64,000 nucleotides of DNA, taken from positions 11,843,319 through 11,907,318 of the forward strand of contig OZ034972.1 in the NCBI GenBank assembly GCA_964030785.1, given 5' to 3'. Position numbers and translations under genes: made by a program. The notes below the pieces were generated by a model. The model worked only from the letters and a program-made list of their open reading frames with translations. It did not search any database and had not been told where the DNA came from. Source of the DNA: Siderastrea siderea. Lineage: Eukaryota > Cnidaria > Anthozoa > Scleractinia > Rhizangiidae. Below are positions 35,101 to 47,224 of the stretch, one piece after another (position 1 is the stretch's first letter; each line of letters opens with the position of its first letter).

Positions 35101-38100
35101 AAATTTAAACCAACGAGTAAACGTTCTCTGTATTTTGCCGTTTTAGCGACGAACCAGTGACAGAGGATGATTCTATGTCTGCAACTGGCATGAAAACGTA
35201 AAACACGGCTTGAAAATTTAAACCGACCTCTGCTGAATTATTAGAGCGCTTGCCATCGAATTTTGAATTGATTTTAATGGCGTTCATATTTGAGTCACAA
35301 TCTAGATTCATTTATGGTTTGCAGAAAGAACTGAGTGAAGTCACTGCAATATTGAGCTATTCTCCATGGTTCTTCTCTGGGGTATTTTCTTTTTAATTGA
35401 AGAACAGCTTAATATTACGGTCACTTCACTCAGTTCTTTCTGCAAACCATAAATGAATCTAGATTGTAACTCAAATATGAACGCCATTAACATCAATTCA
35501 AAATTCGATGGCAAGTGCTCTAATAATTCAGCAGCGGTCGGTTTACATTTTTAAGCCGTATTCTTACGTTTTCATACCTTGAACAAAGATTCATTCTCGC
35601 CAGTTGCAAACATAGAATCATCTTCTGTCACTGGTTCGTCGCTAAAACGTCAAAATACAGAGAACATTTACTTGTTGTTTTTATATTAACACTCGAAGCG
35701 ACTATACTCAAAGTGATACGGATCTTTTTGTACCAACCTGTCGATAACGATAACCTCGTGATCCTTAACATTATCGTCTCTCTCATTACCTACAAATTAA
35801 TAGTTTTGGTTAATTTTTATAAACAGAAACTCAATAATTCCAAAAACTCGGGAAAAACTGACAGATAAATATTCTTACCTTCCATCTTTCGCTTACCACG
35901 TGCAATCCCCATTCCCCATTCCCCATTCCTCGTTTTAGTAACATCTGTACTAGCAGGTTTTTGTTTTTGGGAAATTAAAAACACCAACTCGTTTATAGGT
36001 CAAAGGTATCAGGGAACTTGAAGCGTAACAAAACTTCTTCATAATCAAAGTCCTAGTGGTCTGTGACACTTAGATAAAAAGATTGGTAAAATTTCTCGAA
36101 AAGTATTGATCAATTTTACTTCATATTTCACAATGCATGAAATTGAAATTGTTTGTCATTACAGTTTTGACTTGATTTTTGAAACAACACTTCATATCCG
36201 TTTAAATCAGTATTAAGTTGACACAAGAAATCAATTGAAGTCTTATTTGACAGCCCGGCTCATTCTAAAAATAAGGGCCAGAAAATATACAAATGATGTC
36301 GTTGGCGATGCCGCTTTTAAGACCTTTCTGACGGGTTATTAAACTGGAAAATAATTACTTAGTCACGGAAAGTCTGTTCTAGACAGTTCTCGAGGATTGA
36401 ATTTGAACTGCAGTCTGTCACCTTTTGAATTGATTTTCTAGGAATATTTTTTTTCGATTATTTTATGTTGCGGCCACTCTTTCACCATTGAACCCTGACT
36501 GAAACCTCACTAAAACTTGAAAATTGTTCATGTCTTTGTTTTTAGAAGTAGCACCTAATACTGCCGCCCGGAGATTAAGGTCTGCAACTGCAACTGTTTT
36601 TGCATGGTTAAGGTCTTAGCCATGCAAAAACTGTTGCAGATGAATGTTTTGGTAAAACAGCGACAAAACAAATTCTGTTTATGGGTTGTTTCAGACGTTT
36701 AACAATACAAAAGCATGATTAAGTAAACAAGGTTGTTGTTTAGTCGTTTTATTTATACGAAAGCAACCTGAATGGAATTCTACCACATTGAACCACATGG
36801 TAAACAAGGTATCGTTTAAATGGAAACGCAGTTTCAACAGACATTAACTGCCAAATATGATGTTTTGTTTAACTCATTTCATACGCTATGTACGTACATT
36901 CACGGCGGCATCTTTAAGTTAAACGATTCCCCTTTAGACAATTCTTCCTGTTTTGGACATGTGCTAGAATTTCTCTTTCAATTGAATCATCTTTGAAGAA
37001 GCCGTCGTTATGGTTTTAACTTATCTTAACTGTCAAGCTCACCGAGGAAATAAATCGTTTTATTGTTTGGTCAGGATAAATACGACAGAGAAGTTTATGT
37101 CTTGTACACTCACTTTGACGTATTTTACGTTTTATAGACACACATAAGACGTAAATTTATCATGATTGCTAAAGACATACTGTGCGTGTGCCGCCTCTTT
37201 AACAAAGGAAAACGTGCGCAAACAGATTTTTAAAATGCATCAAATTCTCCTGAGCAAATACTCTTATCACAAAGACATTTTCGGAAACCCAGAAGGTAAA
37301 ACCCAAAAATGAGGTGTATCAGATCCAAGTTTTCAGAGCTGGATCAGAAAACTTATTTAGGCGTAGAACTGAACAAGAAGTAAAGTTCCGACCCTCGTGC
37401 TTTCGGATTTAAGCCTTTCACTGCATTTGCTTTCACTTTCGGGTAACTGAAACGTGTAACGTACATCTATCTAGTGCGATAAAATCGCACCAAATGCACG
37501 TGTAAAAACATACACACGATTTCTACAGAAAGGGTGTTCATAACGTTCGGCATTATTTCCAAAATCAGCTCGAAGTGTTTTAATACTCTGTCTTACCGTC
37601 TTGCGGCTTGTGCAATGTTTTACCACTAACAGAGGATGAAATTACATTTGAGTAAGATCGTTCGTGGGTTGGTTTCTTTGGAAACTTTGCGGTATGCGAA
37701 ACAACGACAGATATTTGATTCATTGGTATAGTATGTCAGGTTTTAGGTTCCTGTCGTTGATAAATTAATTCCAAGATGGCGGCTTGTCTCGGGAAATGGA
37801 GAGTGCGGATGTTTTATTTTAATTTATTTTTATTATTACTATTAATTTTTGTTAACTTTTGTTCGCTTTTATCTCTGTAAGTCACATTTACTTTCAGATC
37901 GGCAAATACATGTAGGTTCTGAATCGCAAGATCTCAATCGTCGTTCTTTCTTTCTTTGCTAACGGAGTGGTTTCTGTCAAATGAATTGATCTTGTTTTCT
38001 AAAAGTTCATTGCGAAAAAGACTTAAATATCCGTTTGAGATTTCATTGAAGACACTGTTTAACCAACCTCGTTCCCAGGGTCTTTTCTCCTCATCCCTTG

Positions 38101-41100
38101 AACTGAAAAAGAGGCTGACCAATTCAGCAACAATCGACCGACCTATTTTTGAAAGCCAATAAAAATCATTTGTTTCTTGCTCTTAGCCAAGGACAGTCAA
38201 TTTGAATCATATTTCCCTTATCTGGTCGATTAAGCCCGAAATCCTAGGATGACAAAATGCTGGTTCCTAACTTGCAATACGGACCTAGAAGTCATTTAAA
38301 TATTAAGAGATATTTGTTTGCATTTGCAAGTCTTAATTAGAAGTTCGAAACCCAGCTTCCGATGCCTTGCGCAAGAGGAATATAATGTGATTTGGGAAAT
38401 CAGATTTCCAGAAATGAATGATCCCTATTGAAATGTCATAATGTCTTCAGAAGTTTTAAGTTTTGCAAAGAGAGAAGAAAATGTACTTATTTTCTATTTC
38501 CTACATTTCTACATTTTGCAGAACGAATGGAAAACATAACGCATGAACAGAGATTGCTGAATCACCTACTGCAGGATTACAAGAACCGCAGACTGGTTCG
38601 GCCGGTCACTGATCGTTCAAAACCGGTTATCATCGGATTCAGTGCCGAGTTAATTGGAGTGGCTAAAGTGGTAAGGAGAAGAATTGATCTTTGGATTAGA
38701 CGATCTCTTTAGTCATATTCTGATTTGTGTCTCATACCTGAAGTAAAAAGGTCTTTCTTCTAGCAGGGGGAAGTTCCCATATAAAAATAACAGAGCTGCT
38801 GGTCGGTTGATTGTGCCACGCCCACAAAGTCACCCTTAGGGCTCGAGCAAACAGGTTCAACCTTTGCATTCAACACCGTTCAACATTGTCGAATTCACCA
38901 TGTAAATATATTTGGCCGTCCAGTTGTATGGTGTTGAATGATGTTGATTCAACATTTCTTTTGTTCTCAGGTGTGAACAAAAGTGTTAAAACCGCCGGTT
39001 TGGCCACCTCGTTCAACAATTTCGAATATAGTTGAATCTGTTTGGCCGAAGCCTTTTAATGTTCTTCTCTTCACATTTTTAGACAGTCAAGTATTCCGGC
39101 GTCACCTTTACATAAAAATGTCCCCCGAGGCTTGCAGTAAAACAATTCTACTTCCCCTCCCCCTCCCCACAATTCCAGTCCTCGTTCTTCGTCTCTCGCT
39201 TGTTCATTCAGAGGGAGTTCAAGCCTCCTACTTATGCTTCCTGCTCTCCGTTTTAGACAGGAGGGAGCTGTCGAGGAAGAAGACAATCCAAAATGATCCA
39301 CTTATTTTGTGCGCCGGTTGCCAGAGAAAATTTGATGTTCACAACAAATATTAGGTTGGAGGGCTTATATGAAGTTGGAACATCAAATTTCCTAGGGCCT
39401 GAGATAGAAGGACTCTATTGTTTTTATTGTACAACGCTAAATTTTGAGCGAAAATTGTCAAAATCGGGAACTATGCGCTGATAGGCGCACGCTGAGGAGA
39501 GACACTATCGCGACACGTGATTGATTTCGACCAATGGGAGCACGTCAAAATTTAGCGGTAGCCTCCAACGCAGACGTGCTTAGTGCTCTTCACGTAATCC
39601 ATTCCTTCCCCATGCGTGTTCTGTGACGTGCCCAAAGAATGTCTGTGTTGAAGGCTAAACTACTGGAACATTTCATCATTACAGGATGAAAAGGAACAGT
39701 TAATCAAGACACATTTTTGGGTTCGTCAGGTAAGAAGATCCGAATTGTCCCATCCGTTTTCTGCTGTGTAATCGTCGTTTTGTCAGGCTGTGTATTACTG
39801 GTCAATCCTTCAGCAGCGATATATTGGCCGCTTATATCTTTACAGGACTGGAACAATCCTTACATGACGTGGAAACCTGAAGATTATGGCGGCGTTATGG
39901 AAATCCAAATTCCTCCCGACATGCTTTGGGTGCCTGATATTATTCTTTACAACAAGTAAGTTTTTTTTATACTCTTATTTAATCCCTGTAGAGGGGTGAT
40001 TAGGTAGAGTGTTGTTTCCTTAGACAAGAGACTTTACTCCACATTGTTCCTATCCGCGTGTGCACAAGTGCATAAAGGGGTAACAGAGAACTCTTGGGGA
40101 AATCTTATGACAACTTCGAGGTCGACTATACAGGGAAGAGATGTGCTTTTAGTCGATTCGTGGATCGCAATCTTGAAACTGGACGGCCATTTCTTAAATT
40201 TTCCCGAGCTTTCCTTTGTAAACATTTTCTGTTCCTTACTAAGGAGCATTCTCCTTTGAGTGTGTAGCAATGCCAAGCAAGGTGCAAAGAATGACGTCAT
40301 TGTTAACTTGAATGTTTGAATTCTTATTCAAAAAGCTTTCTTGACTAGATCGTTAACACTGACAATGCTCAGAATTAAATATATATACAATAACACAAAA
40401 TGTTCGTACTTTTAAAGCTTGACCAACTAGAACTCGAAACGGGGTTGCTGCCGCGGTTGTAGCTTCCGGGAGTCATGGAAGAACTTTTGGAACGACAACA
40501 TGAAACGTGTGCAAGTATGCTAAAATAGATGATGATGATGACGATGATGATGACGTTTAGCTCGTATAAGATTTGCATAGTTTTGCTTGCTCAAAACTTT
40601 TTTGTTTGTGCTCATTGCAAGACGTCTCGATAAATTAGAGATTTGTTGTACAGTGACAAGGCCGGACGTGTAAAACAGCTATTCCGCCTGTTTTGGCAAA
40701 ATTCTACCACTTGATAAGTATTGTTCGCTAGTGACTTTTGTCCGAATAAACAAACGTTAAAACCATTACAACCTGCGCCTTCGGTTCCCTTTTTGCACAT
40801 TTGAGCGCTGCTGCGCACGCTTCGAAACCAGGCATTACTGTCTCTCGTCCCAGTCCTCTTCAAGGCTCAGTTGCCAGTTCCCTGCCCATTGTAAAGACTT
40901 CTGTAAAATTGACTCCTATTCTCTGGTAATACACGTGCAAAAATGCTTAAACCTTTAATTAAAACTGCACCTCTTCACTGCAAAGTGTGACAAGTTTGTC
41001 GCGTCTAACATGAAAATTCTATTTCTTATCTGTCTCTGAATAGCGCCTTTTTCTCGTTTTTCGATCTTGCCCTTTTTCTACCATGTCAAGATCGAAGACA

Positions 41101-44100
41101 TGACTGCGAACTTAACACAGATGTGCGTTACTGCCAGCATGGAGCTGAGTGAAAGTTGAAACTTTTAGCTTCTGTCACAAGTACTTCGTCTTCTTTCAGT
41201 CACAGTTCTTTGAATTCCTATCAATCTGAGCTTTTCTTTTCTAGGGATTCTTCTTCTGATTATGTCCTTCCTTCTACAAAAAGGTAAGATATAAAATTCC
41301 CTTTTGTGCGCAACAATTTTAACGCTTTAAACTCTCGTCCTTCCTTCTCCACAGCGCTGACGATCGTCTCAGCTTGAAAGCTACGTCTGGTTTCACAACA
41401 TATGTCAAAGTACGTCACGATGGTAACCAAACATGGCGAGCACATATCATCTATAAGAGCATGTGTAACATCAACGTCAAGTATTTCCCGTTTGATGAAC
41501 AACACTGTAAAATGGTTTTCGCGTCCTGGTCACAAGACGTAAGCGTCCTCGACTTGAGAGAGAGGCACGGTTTGCCGGGAGGGAAGGCTGTTGCTAAGAA
41601 AGAAAGAGGTTCGGACGTGTTTCAGGAAAACGAGGAATGGACTGTGGAGTGGATTTCCATCAAGCGGACTGAGGTAAGTTTATCTCTAGTTAGCAGTCAA
41701 TTACTGCTACCGCAATCTTTTCCAGTGTCATAGGTCCTCTAAGGTTTGAGATCGTAGATTGCTTCAGTCTATAAGCCAAGAAATGCGTGCAAAATTGCAC
41801 GTTACGAAATCGCAGTGTGCTTCCACCCTGTATTCCGCCTCACCATTCTTCTCTGGAATTATTGCGCACAGGAACTTACGTCGCAGGTAAGAAATTGCAT
41901 GCAACGCTGCACTGCCGTTGTGTGGTGTGCCTGGACCTGAAGGTTTGTTGAGAAAGGTTTGAATCTTTGTTATTTATAATTATAAGGGACCTTAAGCAAC
42001 AGGAAGTTTACTGATGTCCCGGACGTTACGAACGGAAATTTTCCGAACAACGGGGTCCTGACGTCTGCGTGTCAAGATGCGACCGTTAGAAGAAGAGCTT
42101 TCCTTATCGCTGTGTGAAGACAAAGCGCACCAAATAAGGAAACACTATACTTTCGGTTTGCCTCCGTGTCGTCCAGAACGTAGGTCAACGCTCTCGCCAT
42201 CCTGCGTAGCTGACGGGATTGTTGGCGCGAAGTGCCGCTTCTTGTGGCGGCCTACACCGCTCATAAGTGACAGGTCTGCCACCAAAACATTGCCTTCGCG
42301 CGCAGACAATACCACCAGCTGTGCAGGCTACGTTCTTGCTATGAGGAAGCTATTATTTCCTACGTAGCCTACATTTCAATTGTGGCTGTAAGATAACGTT
42401 TTCCTTTGTCAAAGATCGACTTACCCTGAAAAACGTCACCTAACCTAAGTTTGTACTAAACATTGGCCACTTACAGATTATCATCTCTCTTTTCACCAGA
42501 AAGAAAACGATTGCTGCGATTTACCAGTCGCAGATTTGACCATTACCATGCTTCTGCGCAGACGCACGTACTATTACGTGATGAGTTTGATCTTGCCTTG
42601 CACGCTTATAGCTTGCACCATCTTCCTGGAGTTTATTCTTCCAGCGGAGTCTGGCGAAAGAGTAGGCTTGGGCATAACCATTCTGCTGTCAATGGCCGTG
42701 TTCCAGGAACTGACGTCAGAGAAGTTACCTTCAAGCTCTGAGCACTACCCTTTGTTAGGTTAGTGGCATAATTAACAAATAAAAAAGCCAAAACCGTGCT
42801 TTGTTCTGTGATAAAGCACGCAAGGAAGTGACGAGAGCACGAAAGAAGTGTAGGGTGAACACGAGCCGCAGGCGAGTGCTTCTCCCTACTTCTTGAGTGC
42901 TCTCGTCACTTCCTTGAGTGCTTTATCACAGAACAAAGCACGGTTTTGGCTTTTTTATTTGTTTTATAATATAACTTTGCTCATATTTGTAAAGAAACTG
43001 GCTTTTAATTGCAAGAAATCAAGTTTTTTTTTCATAGCTTGCAAGCGCGCGCAAGAAAGGTTTTCAGTTTGCCAGCGCGCGCAGAATGGCGTCACGGGCT
43101 ACTCCGTGCATCTGTACTCTGATAAAGCACGCTGTTTCAACCAACCAGAGCGCGCGTTATATCGAAACTTTATTATAATTTCTAAGATAATCCACTCTCT
43201 TGTAAATTTTGCACTGGCTAGTAAACAACCTCGTTTCCAGGGTCTTTCCTCTTCCCCTTCCCTCGAACGAGACAGGGACAAGAAGAGGAGGGGAACAAGG
43301 TTGGTTAGTAAAGCCAATCATAAGATGAAATTTTTTGCCAATGCAAGAGCACGGGAAAATGTGTGAGCCAAATCAAATGGATTGATCCAGATTGGCTAGG
43401 GAAGCGCTTGTGTTAGGGTGACTCCAAAGCGAAGACGGAAGATCTAAGACCTAAGTCCAATTGTGAATCTCAGCCAAGCAACTGATTTGCTTTCCCTGCC
43501 AATTAATTCATCAAGTTCAGCACTGCATGCCAGTATATGTTAATTGGCTAATTGCTGTCGATTTGCGTTTTGTTGCAGCCATGTATTACTCAGTGTCCAT
43601 CATGGAAATAGGAACCGCGCTTGGCGCAACATGCATCATACTCAACTTTCATCACCGCAACAACAAAATGCCGAACTGGTTTCACAAGATTGTTCTTGAA
43701 TGGTTAGCCAAGATGGTGTTTTACAAGCCAAGGTGTCCTATGTCGAAGATAAATTCCGGATCAGTGGATGAAAATGCACAACCGATGCTTCAATCTAGTT
43801 CAAGCTCTGATAGGAAACGAAATTCCGCATTCGACTTGGACAGGGATTCCATCGAGTTCGAGATGGACCTTTTTGAGGAACCTCGTGGGGGCCGCGATCA
43901 GGTGCCTTTGGCCCAAAACGGGAATCTTAGCCTTCCTACAAATCACGTTACCAGGAAACGGTCGGTCAAACGTAAACCGCAAGACACTGAGACCGAGACA
44001 ACTGATGTGCAGATATCTGAATCGCGGTTTCCAGTTTACGATGTCACAAAGGAGGAGATTTACAAAAAGCAATGGCAAGATGCTGCCAGGATTTTAGATC

Positions 44101-44195
44101 GATTTCTGCTAGTTGCGTCATTTGTCATCGGTTCCATCTCGGCGATGGCAATTTTCTTGCAGTCTCCTCGCATAAGGGAACTGTTTGTTCCGTGA
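32166..44195 (+). CDS. Nicotinic receptor-like subunit with aberrant loop C (gene B)
   Basis: Complete Cys-loop channel subunit, 526 residues in seven exons: 32166-32247, 38522-38670, 39685-39729, 39846-39955, 41355-41673, 42500-42758, 43579-44195 (TGA). All borders are GT-AG and the phases fit. Exon 1 encodes a signal peptide (hydrophobic core LIVIAVLA, likely cut after ATA). Seen: loop D Trp89; loop A WVPDIILYN (120-128); Cys-loop C166-C180; loop B Trp187; vicinal C240-C241 in ENDCCDLPVADL. Loop C lacks both tyrosines that cap acetylcholine in alpha subunits. M2 reads GERVGLGITILLSMAVF, with Glu -1' and Leu 9', so a cation channel is likely. M4 (RFLLVASFVIGSISAMAIFL) is near the C-terminus. 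It is a tandem paralog of gene A with 45-, 110- and 259-bp exons of identical size. The first exon is 6.3 kb from the second, so it is the least certain part, but its phase and content fit. Confidence 0.92.
34736..35945. repeat. 1.2-kb inverted duplication (foldback) in intron 1 of gene B
   Basis: The arms (about 34736-35373 and 35401-35945) are long inverse copies with a loop of only some 30 bp. Shared blocks include TTACTAAAACGAGGAATGGGG, AAAAAGATCCGTATCACTTT, TTATCGTTATCGACAGG and GCAGAAAGAACTGAGTGAAG. The left arm has an extra segment near 34785-34850 and a thrice-repeated CGGCTTGAAAATTTAAACC (35072, 35093, 35206). Both arms keep splice-like signals around exon-like stretches (AAG|GTAAGA; TTTGCAG|GTAATGAGAG; TTTGCAG|AAAGAACTG). 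I see no target duplication with certainty. Confidence 0.85.
36592..36635. repeat. Short near-perfect palindrome
   Basis: A 21-nt arm containing TTTTTGCATGGTTAAG faces its inverse copy containing CTTAGCCATGCAAAAA, with a 2-nt centre, one mismatch and one G-T pair. It lies in intron 1 of gene B. Confidence 0.7.
42774..42962. mobile_element. Palindromic MITE in intron 6 of gene B, 189 bp
   Basis: Ends ACAAATAAAAAAGCCAAAAC and GTTTTGGCTTTTTTATTTGT, with inner arms CGTGCTTTGTTCTGTGATAA and the inverse, plus GGAAGTGACGAGAGCAC and inverse. The central loop holds GAGCCGCAGGCGAGTG. The target duplication is unclear. It does not disturb the splice donor at 42759. Confidence 0.85.
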
Positions 44196-45469
44196 AGTGA
44201 ACAGGGTCCTTGATTCGCGTGAGGGAGAAGAGGATGTTACTAGAAATGTTGCGTCCGTTATCCGGTCATTGAAAACATTTACTATGGTGGTTAGCCCGCC
44301 TTATTGAAGCACTGTTCCCGATTACCCATCTGTCAAGTACAAATTGAAGTCCTTGATCGAATTGGGCATCAATGACACCAACAAAGCTGATAGGATGACA
44401 AATTGGTCATGTTACGTCTCTTCACAGCCACTCATCTACACAACAAAAGTGCACGATAACTCAGTTACAACTTACAACTTGGATTACTGCCACCTAGCTT
44501 GACAAGATAAAGAATAACAACAGTCAATGAGTGGCACGGCGTGCCAAAACACTTTGATTGATTCTCGCTCTGCCATTTTGTAAGAAATTCTCTTAAAGCC
44601 TGGATAAAAAAAACAGTTTATCAATAGACGTAAGTCCCTCAAAATTTCCTGCCTTGAACAAAACACTAGCGCACACAGAATTAATTCACTGGCATCACTG
44701 CCTGTGTTAGTTTCTTACATCTCCAGAAAAAAATGAAAATGACTTTCTTCCTTAAACTAAAGGCATTTAGCTTTTAAACAAGGGAACGATTTCTTTTTAT
44801 GTGTTAGTTCGAGAATCAGCTGAGCCAACGAATGCCACTGGCCAGTAAACAAGAACTAACAACGCACATTGACGCATCACAGTGCTTTGCCGCGTAGTTC
44901 CCGTATTTCTTTTTCCCAGGGCACTTCACGATCAGTTACTGTAGGGTAAGCAAGTCCACAGCGAGAAACCGTTGAGTGGATGACGTCTCTTTTTTCAATG
45001 GACCTGGATCAGTAAAATCCTTGAGACGGCCGGGACGGACGGAAAAAGCTAATATGGCTGAGGCCAAGGAAATACGCAACAGCAGCCCCTTATCGCTCTC
45101 GGCCGTTAGGAGAAATCGATGAGAGGCGGCTGGCGTGTCATGAATGCAGGAGTGGGTGTGGACCGGTTGCACGATCTCTGCTGTTTGGCCAGTATTATAA
45201 TAAACTCTAAGCATGTGCACTTCTAACTGAATTGGCCCGTCTATATTTGTAGTAAGCCTTGCAATTAAAAGCGTTACTAAAAGAACTATTGTCTAATGGG
45301 TAAGTCGTAAGCTATGTACGATACTTTCGTCCAACCTTTTTACGATGGAGTACCGATTCCACCTTTTTAAAATTATAGTCATTACTGCATGATTTACTCA
45401 CTTTAGTATAAATATATTTTAACAGAGTTGGAGCTGTTCTATCGACTGCATAAGAACCCGTTGAAACTG
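44196..45469. other. Spacer after gene B, includes its 3' UTR
   Basis: No recognised gene. No canonical AATAAA soon after the gene B stop; ATAAAG-type variants near 44508 are weak candidates. Confidence 0.5.
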
Positions 45470-45653
45470 CAGTGGCGGATACAGGATTTTTGAAGGGGGG
45501 GGGGGGGGGGGCCCTGACCTGACAGAACGATATCGGAACAATCCGAGACAAAATCGCCTCAGTAATAGTTTTGTCCCCTTTCTTAATTTCAAGCCTAAAC
45601 CACCTCAAAGAGGGGGGTGGCTAGCCACCCAATCCCCCCAGGATCCGCCCCTG
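45470..45653. mobile_element. Short TIR element, hAT-like ends, 184 bp
   Basis: Ends CAGTGGCGGATACAGGATTT and CCAGGATCCGCCCCTG form imperfect TIRs starting CAG. A 5-bp AACTG flanks each side (45465-45469 and 45654-45658). A 17-18 bp poly-G run lies inside. hAT duplications are usually 8 bp, so the family is uncertain. Confidence 0.6.
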
Positions 45654-46126
45654 AACTGGCCCAGAGCCAGACCCAAATCCTGTCAATCAAAGAAGGCAAA
45701 AAGAACCAATGAGGATTCGCTGTAAAAATATGCAATCAATGTTAAGCACGGAAAAGTCGGTGCACGGAAGTCAAGACACGATTGGCTGGGGTGTTACCTC
45801 TAATTGTTTAACTGAGAAAAGACAGATTTACCTTTATTGCCCGCAAGAGCATTTAACTCGTTTTTTTGCATTCATTAGTTTATGCAACAACAACAAGCTT
45901 TATTTGCATGACTACATAGAAATTTGGTAGTATTGCAAAAGCTACTTAAATTTAATTACATATTATTTCATTAACTAAGATAATTATGCAGTCGACTGGA
46001 TACGCTTTTGATTAAAATTTTGTAAAAGCCATTATAGCGAGTTTTATGATTGTGTAGTCTGAATATTTTTCGTTTCGTTTTGAGGATTGATTTCTAGAAT
46101 CGAAAGAATTTCCTTAGGCTCATCTA

Positions 46127-46302
46127 CAGTGGAATCCCGATTTTTCGAACCTCCTGGGGAAAAGCAAATTGGTTCGAATCATCGAGGAGTTCGAAAAATC
46201 GGGGTAAAATTGCAGTGTTTGATTGGTGAGGGGAAATCAGTTTTGGTTCGAATTATCGGGAGTTTCGAAAAACCGAGGGTTCGAGAAATCGGGATTCTAC
46301 TG
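46127..46302. mobile_element. pogo/Tigger-like MITE, 176 bp
   Basis: Starts CAGTGGAATCCCGATTTTTC and ends GAGAAATCGGGATTCTACTG, with TA on both sides (46125-46126 and 46303-46304). CAGT termini with a TA target are typical of pogo/Tigger elements. Internal TTCGAA-type inverted repeats continue. Confidence 0.85.
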
Positions 46303-47224
46303 TAGCTCACGATCGTAAAATCAGCTGTAAATTGAGCCACCAAACAAGACTTAAATATAACACAGTTATTTTTTGAGAGACGATCCGTGTGCATTATCAT
46401 TTTACTGGTGAGCTACGCCACTTAATGATAAGAGTAACACGATTCTCAGTTTAGACAAACTAACTGAGAACAAACGACTGCTTCAGATAGTGACACCTTG
46501 ACGTTTACTAGGCTGTGTTCAGTCTCTTTCTTCTCCTAATTTTGGGAAGAGGCTGGCAAGAAGATTGAGCCGCGAGTAGGGCGGGCGGAGTTTCCTCCTC
46601 TCCCCCAATCCCTTCTCGTTTTTACTGTTATTTTGCATAATTTATTCATTTCCACTCGCGCGTAGGATCTGAGGAAAATAGGACAACTGCTCGCAGTCTA
46701 GACGTTTACAAGTCACTGAATGCTTTCAGACTTCAATCTCCCAATAACTCTACACTACTTATCCGCCCTCATTCCCCCATCCTCCGTTTTGAGCCTCCAT
46801 CTCCTCTCCATCCCAAATACACACATACCCCACCCTAAGACTTGAGGCTTCAATCTGTCTAGCCTGCTATTAATTGTGGCTGTAAGGGTGGGCAACCTCA
46901 CTCTCTGGATTTCCTTTCTCCACTCCTTCCCTCCCCTCCCTCCTCCACTGGAACTGGAAAAGGAGAAAGCCTGGGAACGAGGTTGAAAACGGGAGCGATG
47001 AGAGACGGCTGGCTGTATTCTTATGAAAGGTGTAACTAGGCTACCCATAGATAACTTCAACGTCTTTAGAAAAAATGCAAAGAAAAATGTATTGAAAATT
47101 AAAAATGTGACTGACCCATTTTCTTGATCAACAACAACCATCAATTTTGATCAGTAAACTTCTGCCTGCTATTTTGAGTTTATAATTCATCAAACTGTTC
47201 CAGAAATGACTTTTCTACGAATTA

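Noticed and set aside
40612..40863. 83-codon minus-strand ORF in intron 4 of gene B
   Set aside because: No domain and no splice structure; antisense within an intron.
43527..43578. In-frame upstream extension of the last gene B exon
   Set aside because: The phase-1 acceptor TTGTTGCAG at 43578 joins correctly to exon 6, so these bases are intron.
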